Notes: generated from the sequence alone by a model not told the origin. Shown: positions 18,552 to 27,736, counted from the stretch's first letter. The stretch: 64,000 nt of DNA from Flavobacterium sp. SLB02 (GCF_009664855.1 NZ_CP045928.1:3637186-3701185); one strand, 5' to 3'. Translations and numbers: made by a program.

Positions 18552-18830
18552 ATGAAAAAGAGTAACCGCAAAGAATTGAATTGGGAGCAAACCGAAAAAC
18601 TTGTTTCGTTAGCCTTAGAAGAAAAAAATCCATTTGAGATCATAAAAAAGGAATTTGGATTGGCAGAAAAAGAAGTTCTGGAAATCATGAAAAAGAAGAT
18701 GCCACTTGAAAAATTTGAGATGTGGAAAAAAAAGGCAATTGCAAATAAACCAAAACCAAAGCCTGTTAAAATAGATGATTTTGACGAAGATCTGGATGGT
18801 AAATATTATATAAAAAATAAACTAGACTAA
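18552..18830 (+). CDS. Small conserved protein, TIGR03643/DUF2805-like
   Basis: The 92-residue basic, helical, soluble protein begins with a helix-turn-helix-like segment (LNWEQTEKLVSLALEE, then EIIKKEFGLAEKEVLEIMKK), followed by KMPLEKFEMWKKKA, as in the small TIGR03643 family, whose function is unknown. The C-terminal tail is charged and unstructured. A GTG at 18549 sits directly before the ATG at 18552, and I prefer the ATG. A strong terminator lies 5 bases after the stop. Confidence 0.75.
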   Translation: MKKSNRKELNWEQTEKLVSLALEEKNPFEIIKKEFGLAEKEVLEIMKKKMPLEKFEMWKKKAIANKPKPKPVKIDDFDEDLDGKYYIKNKLD

Positions 18831-18835
18831 CACAC

Positions 18836-18864
18836 AACTCCTGAAATTCAGGAGTTTTTTTATT
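18836..18864 (+). terminator. Rho-independent terminator
   Basis: AACTCCTGA and TCAGGAGTT (18836-18856) form a 9-bp perfect stem with a three-base loop, followed by seven T. It ends the preceding small gene. Confidence 0.9.
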
Positions 18865-18930
18865 ATTTTTACTATTAATGTAACTTTTTTATAATTTACA
18901 AGTCATATACAAATAACTAAACTTAAATAA

Positions 18931-20784
18931 ATGAAAAAAATACTTTACACCTTAGCTCTTGCAGCAACTCTTTGGAGCTGTAAAACAGGAAGCTCATCTG
19001 GTGCCGCAAATGTCGTGGGTGTTAACATTAATCTTATTGATGTAAAAGATGACAAAGTACTGGTGACTGTTACACCTCCTCAAATAAAAACCGACGAAGT
19101 AATCTATAGTATCCCAAAAACAGTTCCGGGAACATATTCTACAGACAATTACGGTAAATTTTCGGATGATTTTAAAGCTTTTGATGCAAAAGGCAACCCA
19201 TTAACAGTAAAAAGAATTGACGATAACTCATGGTCAATTGCTGATGCCAAAAAATTAAAAAAAGTAACCTATTTAGTAGGTGATACTTTTGATACTGAAA
19301 AAGGAACCGGATTTGGTAATGACGACGTTTTTTCGCCGGCAGGAACCAACATCAATGCAGGAATCAACTTTATGGTGAATACGCATGGTTTTGTAGGTTA
19401 TTTTCAGGATAAACTAGATGTACCTTATAAAGTGACCATCACGCATCCTGAAACACTTTGGGGAGCAACTTCAATGAATGATGAAGATGCAAGCAACACA
19501 AGCGACGTTTTTACAACTCCGCGTTATGCTGTTTTAGTCGAAAACCCAATCATGTATTCTAAACCGGATTACACTACGTTTAACGTAAACGGAATGGATA
19601 TTTTAATCGCTGTTTACTCTCCAACAGGAAAATTTACTGCCGAAAGTATTACTCCTGAGATGAAAACAATGATGACAGCTCAGAAAAACTTTTTAGGAAA
19701 AGTAAATGCTACTAAAAAATATACTGTTTTATTGTATTTATCAAGCATGGCAAAAGATGATGCCCATGGTTTTGGAGCTCTCGAACACCCTACTGCAACT
19801 ACCGTTGTTTTACCGGAATCTATGCCAAAAGAAAAATTAGTAGAATCAATGAAAGACGTTGTTTCGCACGAGTTTTTTCATATTGTAACACCATTAACGA
19901 TTCACTCAAAAGAAATTCAGTATTTTGATTATAATGCACCCAAAATGTCTGAACATTTATGGATGTACGAAGGGGTAACAGAATATTTTGCCAACCTTTT
20001 TCAGATCAATCAGGGGTTAATTAGCGAAGCTGAATTTTATACTCGTATTGCTGATAAAATCGAACAGGCAAAAGATCTAAATGATACTATGTCGTTTACC
20101 GTTATGAGTAAAAACGTATTAGAGCAGCCTTATAAAGACCAATACTTAAACGTATACCAAAAAGGAGCTTTAATTGGTATGTGCATTGATATTATCATTA
20201 GAGAAAAAAGCAATGGCGAAAGAGGAATTCTTGATCTAATGCATAAATTATCTGACGAATACGGTGTAGAAAAACCATTTAATGATGACGAACTTTTTGC
20301 TAAAATCACTCAGCTTACTTATCCTGAAGTTGGCGAATTTTTAACCAAATATGTTCAGGGAACAACTCCAATTCCTTACGATTTTTATTTAGCTAAAGTG
20401 GGCGTAGGCAAAGCATCAGAAAAAGTTCCGGGATCCATTTTCATCAAAGGACAAGCTCCATATATTGGTGTTGATCAGGTAACCAAAATAATAAGCGTTC
20501 GTCCAGGAATTGAACTTAACGTATTTTTTACCAGTTTAAATCTTAAAGCAGTCGATCAAATCCTTACTGTAAACGGTAAAGCGTACAACTTAGACAATAT
20601 TTATGATTTGATTACAGAAAGTGAAAACTGGAAAGAAAACGATCCTATCACGATTAAAATCAAACGTGACGGAAAAGAACAAACCATCAAAGGAACTGTA
20701 AAAGTACCATTCGAAGAAAAAGAAACTTTTAAAGCGACAGATGCTTCAAAAGACAAACTTAAAAATGCATGGTTAAAAGGGTAA
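18931..20784 (+). CDS. M61 family metallopeptidase (glycyl aminopeptidase-like) lipoprotein
   Basis: The 617-residue protein starts with a lipoprotein signal (LAATLWSC, Cys about 17). The N-terminal beta domain is followed by the zinc peptidase core with HEFFH (VVSHEFFHIVTP, about residue 315) and a downstream catalytic glutamate in YEGVTEYF. A C-terminal PDZ-like domain (about 500-600: VDQILTVNGKAYNLDNIYDL) completes the M61 architecture. Such enzymes cleave N-terminal residues, often glycine, from peptides. The lipid anchor suggests action in the periplasm or at the surface. A terminator follows. Confidence 0.9.
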   Translation: MKKILYTLALAATLWSCKTGSSSGAANVVGVNINLIDVKDDKVLVTVTPPQIKTDEVIYSIPKTVPGTYSTDNYGKFSDDFKAFDAKGNPLTVKRIDDNSWSIADAKKLKKVTYLVGDTFDTEKGTGFGNDDVFSPAGTNINAGINFMVNTHGFVGYFQDKLDVPYKVTITHPETLWGATSMNDEDASNTSDVFTTPRYAVLVENPIMYSKPDYTTFNVNGMDILIAVYSPTGKFTAESITPEMKTMMTAQKNFLGKVNATKKYTVLLYLSSMAKDDAHGFGALEHPTATTVVLPESMPKEKLVESMKDVVSHEFFHIVTPLTIHSKEIQYFDYNAPKMSEHLWMYEGVTEYFANLFQINQGLISEAEFYTRIADKIEQAKDLNDTMSFTVMSKNVLEQPYKDQYLNVYQKGALIGMCIDIIIREKSNGERGILDLMHKLSDEYGVEKPFNDDELFAKITQLTYPEVGEFLTKYVQGTTPIPYDFYLAKVGVGKASEKVPGSIFIKGQAPYIGVDQVTKIISVRPGIELNVFFTSLNLKAVDQILTVNGKAYNLDNIYDLITESENWKENDPITIKIKRDGKEQTIKGTVKVPFEEKETFKATDASKDKLKNAWLKG

Positions 20785-20806
20785 TTTCTTTTCCTCAAAA
20801 CATAAA

Positions 20807-20838
20807 AAAAACCGACAAGCGATTGTCGGTTTTTTTGT
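20807..20838 (+). terminator. Rho-independent terminator after the M61 peptidase gene
   Basis: AAAACCGACAA and TTGTCGGTTTT enclose a GCGA tetraloop and are followed by a T run. The position, 23 bases after the stop, fits. Confidence 0.9.
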
Positions 20839-20876
20839 TTTAGTTATGCTTTACTAAAAATTATAATATTAAAAAT

Positions 20877-20962
20877 CAGGAGCTATTTCCTGCTGTCCAC
20901 TGTACCTTTTGTGGTGAACCCCACCACAAAAGGATGCCGTTCCCATCAGGGCTAGGGATTTA
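20877..20962. repeat. Interspersed repeat copy A (hairpin cttttgtggtg-caccacaaaag)
   Basis: This segment contains an 11-bp perfect stem (20906-20916 with 20922-20932) flanked by 'gctgtccactgta' and 'gatgccgttcccatcagggctagg'. The same unit occurs inverted at about 26290-26382. It lies between the two terminators of converging genes and codes for nothing recognisable. Confidence 0.75.
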
Positions 20963-21018
20963 GATAATTCAAGAACTATCGTGTAATATTGAAGTGATTA
21001 CCCCCTAAATAATGACCA

Positions 21019-21058
21019 CAAAAAAAGCCGACAATAATTGTCGGCTTTTGTTTTTTTG
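21019..21058 (-). terminator. Bidirectional terminator
   Basis: AGCCGACAAT and ATTGTCGGCT form a near-perfect hairpin with A/T runs on both sides. It should end the minus-strand gene at 21079-21522 and could also serve as a backup for the M61 transcript. Confidence 0.82.
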
Positions 21059-21078
21059 TCATCCTGACAAGATTGTGC

Positions 21079-21522
21079 TTATTTCTTCACCGCAAACTTC
21101 CAGTCAAATTCGTCTTTTTCGTTGATGATCGCACCAACTTCAAATTTCACTACTTCATCAAATTCAGTTTGAAGAATAAACCAATTATCTTCGTTAAAGT
21201 AGTTTTCGAAAGTATCAAAAGTCTCCTGAGTATATTTTGTAATTCCTTTAGTCGCTAAATCCTTCTTCACATCAGCAATTTTTCTTCCAATTAACTTGAA
21301 CCCGAAAACTTCCAAATCATTGCTTGACGCTACCAAATAACCTAATTTCAAGTCTTCTTCCTGATAAAATGTCAATCTGATTTTGTGTGCGTTGTATACA
21401 AAAATCACATTATCATCTTCATCTACATAATTTTTGTCCGGTTTTCCTAAAGCAGCGCTTACATCGTTTTGCTTCATTCCGAAAAGCAATTTATCAATTC
21501 CTGATTTTAGATTTATTTTCAT
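21079..21522 (-). CDS. Conserved hypothetical cytosolic protein
   Basis: The 147-residue product has no signal peptide or membrane helix. The N-terminus LLFGMKQNDVSAALGKPDK followed by short beta strands (VIFVYNAHKIRLTFY) resembles the small alpha/beta fold of BLIP/SmpA-type domains, where a G-x-P turn follows the first helices. That is a weak similarity. No catalytic motif is visible. It stands alone between a terminator and a repeat. Confidence 0.7.
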   Translation of the reverse strand: MKINLKSGIDKLLFGMKQNDVSAALGKPDKNYVDEDDNVIFVYNAHKIRLTFYQEEDLKLGYLVASSNDLEVFGFKLIGRKIADVKKDLATKGITKYTQETFDTFENYFNEDNWFILQTEFDEVVKFEVGAIINEKDEFDWKFAVKK

Positions 21523-21614
21523 ATTTACTTTTTATTTAAAGTGCAAATTTCGTGAAGTTTTTTGTTGTTCCGCCACGAATTGCAAAAATTTTCTCGAATT
21601 TAAATATTACACAT

Positions 21615-21678
21615 TGTCAGGCTGAGCGAAGTCGAAGTCTTTTTCATCGTGAAAGCCCTTCGACTTCTAAGTCTGACA
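21615..21678. repeat. Interspersed inverted repeat 'tgtcaggctgagcgaagtcg'
   Basis: Left arm 21615-21637 (TGTCAGGCTGAGCGAAGTCG and on) pairs with the right arm ending GTCTGACA at 21678. It is non-coding. Copies of this type are common between Flavobacterium genes. It may form a hairpin between two minus-strand genes. Confidence 0.65.
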
Positions 21679-21735
21679 TAAAAAAATCGCATAAAACCGT
21701 TTTATCCGTAAAACCCGTGGGCAAATTTACTTAGT

Positions 21736-24063
21736 TTAATAATTCTTCTTATTGGGTTTCGCACTCATATAAAAAGTAATTTTTCCGCCATTGATAACAT
21801 CCGAATGCTTCAGGAAAGGTTTCTCTAATTGTTTTCCGTTTAAAAGCACTTTACTTACAAACACATTTTTATCCGATTGATTTACCGTTTCTACCTCGAA
21901 ATTTTTTCCGTTTTCTAAGTTAAAAATCGCTTTTTTAACCAACGGACTTCCCAATGCATATTCGTCAGAGCCCGGCGCTACAGGATAAAACCCTAAACTG
22001 CTAAAAATATACCAGGCACTCATTTGCCCAAAATCATCATTTCCACCTAAACCATCGGCCCCATTTCGATACATTTTTTTCAGGATCATTCTAATTTTGT
22101 CTTGCGCTTTCCAGGGCGAGTTGGTCCAGTTGTACAAATACACCACATGGTGCGAAGGTTCGTTTCCGTGAACATAATTCCCAATGATTCCATCTCTGGT
22201 AATATCTTCTGTATTTTCAAAATACTTATCCGGTAAATGCATACTGAACAACGAATCAAGGCGAACATTAAATTTGTCGTTTCCTCCCATCATTTTAATC
22301 ATATCAGCAGGATCCTGCGGAACATATAAACTGTAATTCCATGAATTCCCCTCTATAAATCCCTGCCCGTGCGTATCAAGCGGATCAAACTCTTTTTTGA
22401 AAGTTCCGTCGTTTAATTTAGGACGCATAAAACCTGTTTTTGCATCGTAAACGTTTTTATAATTTTTAGATCTTTCGATAAATTCATTATAAATTTCTGT
22501 TTTACCCAATTTTTTCGCTGCCTGTGCAATCGCCCAGTCATCATAAGCATATTCTAAAGTTTTAGAAACCGAAGCCCCATTTTTATCTTCAGGAACATAA
22601 CCTTTTGTTATATAATATTCCAATCCGTCATAATATGGTACTTTTGCTGTGTTTACACAAGCCTGAAGTGCTTTTTCAGGATCAAAGTTGCCATTTCCTT
22701 TTACAATTGCATCGGCAATTACAGAAACCGAATGATAGCCTATCATACACCAGTTTTCATTGGCATAGTGCGACCATATCGGCAACATTTTATGTACACT
22801 TTGGTCTGAATGCGCCAACATCGAACTAATCATATCTGAGTTTCGGGCTGGCTGTACCAAATTGAACAAAGGATGCAAAGCCCTGTAAGTATCCCATAAC
22901 GAATAACTGGTGTAATTTGTAAAGTCTTCAGCTTTATGAACGTTCATATCCAAACCTTTATAATTGCCATCTAAATCCATGTATTCTGTTGGTCCCAAAA
23001 AGGCATGATACATAGAGGTATAGAAATTTACCAAATCCTCTTTCTGAATGGTTTCTACCTGAATTTTATTCAATTCGTTGTTCCAGACTTCCTGACTTTG
23101 TTTTTTTACTTTTTCGAAATCCCAGCCCGGAACTTCTTTTTTCATATTTTCCAGTGCACCGGCAGAACTTACAGGAGATAAAGCCATCTTTATTTTGATC
23201 TTCTCTCCTTGCTGGGTATTAAAATCAAAAAACAATTTTAAGTTTTGACCTGCCATTTCCGGGAAATTCTTCGTTTGATCGAATCTTCCCCAAAAGCCTC
23301 TGTAGACACTTTTTTCCAGTGCTGCTTGTCCGTAACTTTTAATGGGTTTACTGAATGACATCGCAAAATAAACCGTTCTGGTTCTCGCCCATCCGTTAGT
23401 TTGGCGATATCCGGTAATCAAAGTATCATTCTCAACACGAACAAAGGTCCAGACGTTCTTTTTATCGTAATTGTAAATTCCGGAAGTCAGATCCAGAATA
23501 ATATGTGCTTGATCGGACTTTGGAAATGTGTACTGATGCATTCCCACACGCGTAGTTGCTGTAAGTTCTGCTTTTATTTTATGATCTTCCAGCATTACAC
23601 TGTAATAAGCCGGTTCTGCTTTTTCGGTCGAATGAGAAAATGCTGATCGATAACCTGATAATGGTTTTGAAGCTACTCCGGGATTCAGTTGCAATTTTCC
23701 TGTTGTAGGCATAATTAAAAAATCTCCCAGATCAGAATGACCTGTTCCGCTAAAATGGGTATGGCTAAAACCTACAATTGTTTTGTCTTCGTATTGGTAT
23801 CCCGCACAATATTTATAGACATCCCCGTTGTATTTCCCGTTTAAACTGTACGCAATGGTATCGGTTTCCGGACTTAGCTGTACGCTCCCAAATGGAACGG
23901 TTGCGCCCGGATAGGTATGTCCCATCTTAGCCGTACCAATCATGGGATCAACATACTGAATTAGATTACGTTTTTCTATTGCTTTTTTCTGAGCTTTTAC
24001 TCCAAAGCCAATCACTAAAAAGGAGAATCCAAAGAGAAAACTTTTGTAATTTATTCTATTCAT
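21736..24063 (-). CDS. GH92 family glycoside hydrolase (alpha-mannosidase)
   Basis: The 775-residue secreted protein has a signal peptide ending near VKAQ and the two-domain GH92 architecture. An N-terminal beta-sandwich (VDPMIGTAKMGHTYPGATVPFG) is followed by an (alpha/alpha)6 catalytic domain. The hallmark GH92 segments GNEPSHHVVYLYN and GNDDFGQMSAWYIF are present, the latter carrying the acidic catalytic residues. GH92 enzymes are calcium-dependent exo-alpha-mannosidases, most often alpha-1,2, which trim eukaryotic N-glycans or yeast mannan. No SusC/SusD pair is adjacent, so it is not in a classical polysaccharide utilisation locus here. Confidence 0.93.
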   Translation of the reverse strand: MNRINYKSFLFGFSFLVIGFGVKAQKKAIEKRNLIQYVDPMIGTAKMGHTYPGATVPFGSVQLSPETDTIAYSLNGKYNGDVYKYCAGYQYEDKTIVGFSHTHFSGTGHSDLGDFLIMPTTGKLQLNPGVASKPLSGYRSAFSHSTEKAEPAYYSVMLEDHKIKAELTATTRVGMHQYTFPKSDQAHIILDLTSGIYNYDKKNVWTFVRVENDTLITGYRQTNGWARTRTVYFAMSFSKPIKSYGQAALEKSVYRGFWGRFDQTKNFPEMAGQNLKLFFDFNTQQGEKIKIKMALSPVSSAGALENMKKEVPGWDFEKVKKQSQEVWNNELNKIQVETIQKEDLVNFYTSMYHAFLGPTEYMDLDGNYKGLDMNVHKAEDFTNYTSYSLWDTYRALHPLFNLVQPARNSDMISSMLAHSDQSVHKMLPIWSHYANENWCMIGYHSVSVIADAIVKGNGNFDPEKALQACVNTAKVPYYDGLEYYITKGYVPEDKNGASVSKTLEYAYDDWAIAQAAKKLGKTEIYNEFIERSKNYKNVYDAKTGFMRPKLNDGTFKKEFDPLDTHGQGFIEGNSWNYSLYVPQDPADMIKMMGGNDKFNVRLDSLFSMHLPDKYFENTEDITRDGIIGNYVHGNEPSHHVVYLYNWTNSPWKAQDKIRMILKKMYRNGADGLGGNDDFGQMSAWYIFSSLGFYPVAPGSDEYALGSPLVKKAIFNLENGKNFEVETVNQSDKNVFVSKVLLNGKQLEKPFLKHSDVINGGKITFYMSAKPNKKNY

Positions 24064-24208
24064 TAGGTGTTTTTTTAAACATTATAATTTCTACAAAACA
24101 GTATCAGGTACTTACTAAAACGTTTTTCTAATAATTCCAGGTTAGAAAAATACAACAAAATCTGCTTTTTAAAAAATATAAAATTTACTGCAATAAAAAG
24201 CTTTTAAA

Positions 24209-24216
24209 TATCTTTG
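24209..24216 (+). promoter_or_regulatory. Flavobacterial -7 promoter box
   Basis: TATCTTTG matches the TAnnTTTG consensus and lies 27 bases before the ATG at 24244, which also supports that start over the in-frame upstream TTG at 24214. The -33 element is weak. Confidence 0.5.
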
Positions 24217-24243
24217 ATTGATCCAAAAAATGCAATGCTACAC

Positions 24244-24867
24244 ATGAAAAAATATTTTTTATTTCTGTTGTTTTCTTATTCCTTATTAAGCTTTTCGCAA
24301 AAAACAGAAAGTTATAAATTAACAAAAAGCGAGATAAAAGAAAGAGAACTCGATCAGGTTTCGGATTTCCCTATTTATAAAGCTTTTGAATGTTCTGATA
24401 AGGCTGGGGTTTATAATTTGCTTTTGTGCGAAAACCAAAAAAATATTACTAAAAAAGATACTTTAAACACCAAAATTCAGGCGATTTATACAATGAGCGA
24501 TCATGGTGGTTTTCTTGAAAAATGGCGCATTAATGATTTACTTGAAATTACTGAACCTAAAGAAACCAATGTTTGGTTCTGGACCAAATATTGCAGCACC
24601 AAAGATCTTGACGGCGATGGCTACATCGATCCTGTAATTGTTTACGGAACCAGAAATGAAAATAATGAAATAAGAAGGGTTAAAATTATTACGGTTTATA
24701 AAAACAAAAAGTATGCAATTCGCGCCGTAGAATGTGTTCTTGATTATTGCAGAAGTTTCAAAAAAGATGCTAACTGGAATTCTTTACCGCCAAAAATAAA
24801 AACGTATGTCGATAATTTAACTGCCAAACTAAGAAAGGAACAGGATCTTATTTTGCATGATGGATAG
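24244..24867 (+). CDS. Secreted protein of unknown function (DLDGDGYIDP motif)
   Basis: The 207-residue product has a signal peptide ending at LSFSQ. The mature protein contains the acidic calcium-loop-like segment KDLDGDGYIDPVIVYGT near residue 125, a beta-rich C-terminal part and three cysteines. It resembles a family annotated in Riemerella/Flavobacteria as linked to surface polysaccharide, but I cannot confirm this and give no function. The start at 24244 is chosen because the upstream in-frame TTG would add residues before the signal peptide and lies inside the probable promoter. Confidence 0.65.
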   Translation: MKKYFLFLLFSYSLLSFSQKTESYKLTKSEIKERELDQVSDFPIYKAFECSDKAGVYNLLLCENQKNITKKDTLNTKIQAIYTMSDHGGFLEKWRINDLLEITEPKETNVWFWTKYCSTKDLDGDGYIDPVIVYGTRNENNEIRRVKIITVYKNKKYAIRAVECVLDYCRSFKKDANWNSLPPKIKTYVDNLTAKLRKEQDLILHDG

Positions 24868-24930
24868 GATTGTTAAATTTCAAACTTTTGGAATTTAAAA
24901 TTTCAATTTAAATAATGGGTAAATCCTTGC

Positions 24931-24980
24931 TAGACTGGATTAAAATCCAGCCCTACAATATTTGGCGAGCCTTTGGCTCT
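24931..24980. repeat. Short hairpin repeats (ctggattaaaatccag)
   Basis: CTGGATT-AA-AATCCAG (24935-24950) is a perfect palindrome, followed by GAGCC-TTT-GGCTC (24967-24979). The first resembles a widespread Flavobacterium intergenic repeat. The second lies one base beyond the stop of the GNAT gene and may serve in its 3' end. Confidence 0.55.
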
Positions 24981-25589
24981 TTAAAGCTTTTGTTTTAGGT
25001 TTTCTTTTACTTCGTTGAACCATTCGTTTTTAAGGATACTCAGGACGATTGAATCACGGCGTATTTCTTTATTTAATGTTGGCATATGGCTTCGTAAAAC
25101 GCCTTCGACTCTGCAACCGATGCTTTTCATAGCAGCGATGCTTCGTTTGTTGTCATTATCAGCACGGAATTCTACGCGTTCCATTCCGAGGGTTTCGAAG
25201 GCAAATTGTAGTAGTAAGAATTTACAATGTTTGTTGAGTCCGGTTCCTCTAAAAGCTGAACCGTACCAAGTGTATCCTAACTGAAGGGTTTTAAACTCCA
25301 GATTCATATCGTAGAAACGTGTTGAACCAGCGTATTTTTGAGACTTTTTATCGAAAACAATAAAGGGAAATTCTTTTTGATTTTCTCTTGCTTTTATCGC
25401 CAACTGAATATATTTAATCAGATTCTCTTTTCCGTCTGCTCCTACTAAGGAATATTTCCAGGTTTCTGGTTCGTTGATCGATATTTCTAATAAATTATCG
25501 ACGTCTGATTCTTGCAAAGGACGCAATAAAACTAAATCGTCTTCTAAAATGATATTGTCTGAGAAACTGAAGTTAGAGATGGATGTCAT
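24981..25589 (-). CDS. GNAT family N-acetyltransferase (RimJ/RimL-like)
   Basis: The 202-residue protein has the GNAT fold in the RimJ/RimL branch. LEDDLVLLRPLQESDVDNLL is the usual start, LQLGYTWYGSAFRGTGLNKH carries the acetyl-CoA pyrophosphate-binding loop (normally Q/RxxGxG/A), and ERVEFRADNDNKRSIAAMKSIG (cited by ends) is the conserved downstream strand-helix. The acceptor is unknown. I prefer ATG 25589, because the longer frame begins with a TTG inside a CCCGATAG-type repeat. Confidence 0.85.
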   Translation of the reverse strand: MTSISNFSFSDNIILEDDLVLLRPLQESDVDNLLEISINEPETWKYSLVGADGKENLIKYIQLAIKARENQKEFPFIVFDKKSQKYAGSTRFYDMNLEFKTLQLGYTWYGSAFRGTGLNKHCKFLLLQFAFETLGMERVEFRADNDNKRSIAAMKSIGCRVEGVLRSHMPTLNKEIRRDSIVLSILKNEWFNEVKENLKQKL

Positions 25590-25926
25590 ATATTTTTTTG
25601 TCACTCCCGATAGCAATTGGGATAATTTATTATAAAGATTAAAAAAAAACTTTATATAATCATTATTTTATAGTAGAATGTGTAGTCCCTGAGGGACAAA
25701 ATGGATATTCGTAATTTTTTTCTATCAACATTTAATCTCTACGAGATATTTACTTTAATAAATACTTATTCCGTTAGGAATTAAATATTTGTAGAAAAAA
25801 AATCGTTAAGAAAAATTGTCCTGTAGGGAGTATACTTTTGAGAATCTCTGTGAAATCTTTGTGTAACTTTGTGTTATAGCTATTTCGCAAAGATTCAAAG
25901 ATACCACGAAGTTTTGCAAAGTTTAA
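25590..25926. repeat. Spacer with several repeats and an inverted pair
   Basis: No gene is seen. Arms 'ttttttctatcaacatttaa' (25715-25735) and its near-complement at 25780-25801 ('attaaatatttgtagaaaaa') face each other across 45 bases. GTCCCTGAGGGAC is a 13-bp palindrome at 25684-25696, and TCCCGATAGC is at 25605. A 'ctttgtgtaactttgtg' run with its complement fills 25845-25920. Confidence 0.5.
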
Positions 25927-26283
25927 TTACTCACTCATTTCATCATAACGTTCCGGCACCTGGGGATCGTACAACGGACATTTGAATTCTTCCATTACTT
26001 CAACCAGCTTATTCATAGTTTTACCTTCGGTTCCGTAACAGTCGATTTTAACACTTTGAGGGGTTGTGATAACCTGAAAAGCACCTTTTCCTGTAGTATT
26101 TTGCCAGCTATTTTCATCGACTCTTTCCCATTTTGAGAATACCGAAGCGATTCTGTTCATGATCACCTCAACAGGAAGTGTTTCAAGACCTTCTACATCT
26201 TCTCTTTCTACAAGAGCTTCGTAAACTTCATGATGGTTTAGGTAAACCTCCTCTAAATATCTCCAAAAAAGTAATTCGTACAT
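25927..26283 (-). CDS. Conserved hypothetical protein
   Basis: The 118-residue acidic, soluble protein has no recognised domain. The first 60 residues are helical (YELLFWRYLEEVYLNHHEVY) and the rest is predicted alpha/beta. The frame is open up to 26343, but codons 26284-26343 lie entirely in an interspersed repeat whose second copy is at 20877-20962. They therefore are not ancestral coding sequence, and the ATG at 26283 is the supported start. It lies 187 bases downstream of purM on the same strand. Confidence 0.72.
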   Translation of the reverse strand: MYELLFWRYLEEVYLNHHEVYEALVEREDVEGLETLPVEVIMNRIASVFSKWERVDENSWQNTTGKGAFQVITTPQSVKIDCYGTEGKTMNKLVEVMEEFKCPLYDPQVPERYDEMSE

Positions 26284-26289
26284 AGCCTG

Positions 26290-26382
26290 GTGTTTTTTAG
26301 CCCCGATAGTAGCGGCATCCTTTTGTGGCGGGGTTCGCCACAAAAAATATAGCGGATAGCTGGATTAGCTCCTAAAAAAGCT
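26290..26382. repeat. Interspersed repeat copy B, inverted relative to copy A
   Basis: The segment 'tagccccgatagtagcggca' through 'gctggattagctcc' is the reverse complement, with scattered changes, of 20877-20962, including the hairpin ttttgtggcg-gggtt-cgccacaaaa. It sits in the upstream region of the 25927-26283 gene. Confidence 0.75.
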
Positions 26383-26470
26383 GATTATTAATAAAAAAGG
26401 TTCTGTTATAAACTCCAGTATATAAAACCTTTGCAACTCAGAACCTTTGTAACTTTGTAACTCAAAAAAA

Positions 26471-27649
26471 TTAATATACGAATGTTCCGTACTCGCTGGT
26501 AATTGTTAGTTTTTTAGCATCGGCTGCTTCTACTCTACCTACGATTTGTGCATCGACATTGAATGATTTTGAAATCGCGATAATATCCTGTGCAATGTTT
26601 TCAGGAACATAGATTTCCATACGGTGACCGCAGTTGAAAACCTGATACATTTCTTTCCAGTCGGTTTTTGATTGTTCCTGAATTAACTTGAACAATGGAG
26701 GAACCGGAAATAAATTATCTTTTATAATGTGTAAATTCTCAACGAAATGTAAAATTTTAGTTTGCGCTCCTCCACTACAATGCACCATTCCGTGAATTTC
26801 GTTTGGTGTGTAAGTGTCTAAAATTTTCTTGATAATTGGTGCGTAAGTTCTGGTTGGAGAAAGTACCAACTGACCTGCATTTATTGGGCTATTCTCTACT
26901 TCATCGGTTAGATTTACCTGACCTGAATAAATTAGTTCTTCAGGAACTGCAGCATCGAAACTCTCCGGATATTTTTTAGCTAAATATTTCCCGAAAACGT
27001 CATGACGCGCAGAGGTTAATCCGTTGCTTCCCATTCCGCCATTATAACTTTTTTCGTAAGTTGCCTGACCAAAAGAGGTTAAACCAACAATTACGTCGCC
27101 TGCTTTTATGTTGGCATTATCTACAACATCGCTGCGTTTCATACGTGCAGTTACCGTAGAATCTACAATTATGGTGCGCACTACATCTCCAACATCGGCA
27201 GTTTCTCCGCCTGTTGAATGAATGGTTACGCCAAAAGATTTTAATTCGTTGATTAATTCTTCGGTCCCGTTGATGATGGCCGAAATAACCTCAGCAGGAA
27301 TTAGGTTTTTATTTCTTCCTATTGTGGATGAAAGCAGAATATTATCTGTTGCGCCAACACATAATAAATCGTCGATATTCATGATTAAGGCATCCTGAGC
27401 AATTCCTTTCCAAACTGAAATATCGCCTGTTTCTTTCCAGTACATATACGCCAGTGACGATTTTGTACCTGCTCCGTCAGCGTGCATTATTAAGCAATAT
27501 TCCTCATCCTGGGTAAGATAATCGGGAACAATTTTGCAAAATGCTTGAGGAAATAAACCTTTATCAATATTTTTTATGGCGTTGTGTACGTCTTCTTTTG
27601 ATGCCGAAACACCTCTTTGTGCATACCTTTTGCTAGAATCTGAACTCAT
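26471..27649 (-). CDS. purM: Phosphoribosylformylglycinamidine cyclo-ligase (AIR synthase)
   Basis: The 392-residue protein belongs to the PurM/AIR synthase family, which closes FGAM to AIR using ATP in purine synthesis. Family features include YAQRGVSASK at the N-terminus, the phosphate/ATP loop HADGAGTKSS, MNIDDLLCVGA, and the GGETADVGD segment. The chain is longer than E. coli PurM (345) and is of the Bacteroidota type, which some databases call only 'AIR synthase related protein'. It is monocistronic, with a TATCTTTG promoter box upstream. Confidence 0.88.
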   Translation of the reverse strand: MSSDSSKRYAQRGVSASKEDVHNAIKNIDKGLFPQAFCKIVPDYLTQDEEYCLIMHADGAGTKSSLAYMYWKETGDISVWKGIAQDALIMNIDDLLCVGATDNILLSSTIGRNKNLIPAEVISAIINGTEELINELKSFGVTIHSTGGETADVGDVVRTIIVDSTVTARMKRSDVVDNANIKAGDVIVGLTSFGQATYEKSYNGGMGSNGLTSARHDVFGKYLAKKYPESFDAAVPEELIYSGQVNLTDEVENSPINAGQLVLSPTRTYAPIIKKILDTYTPNEIHGMVHCSGGAQTKILHFVENLHIIKDNLFPVPPLFKLIQEQSKTDWKEMYQVFNCGHRMEIYVPENIAQDIIAISKSFNVDAQIVGRVEAADAKKLTITSEYGTFVY

Positions 27650-27675
27650 GAAACTTAGTTTGTGTTGATGTGGTG

Positions 27676-27683
27676 CAAAGATA
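27676..27683 (-). promoter_or_regulatory. Flavobacterial -7 promoter box for purM
   Basis: On the minus strand TATCTTTG matches TAnnTTTG and lies 26 bases upstream of the purM ATG. No convincing -33 TTG is present. Confidence 0.5.
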
Positions 27684-27736
27684 ATCCCTTTTTTTAATTC
27701 TCAGGGCTATAGTATTTAAAATTGAAGATTTTGACG

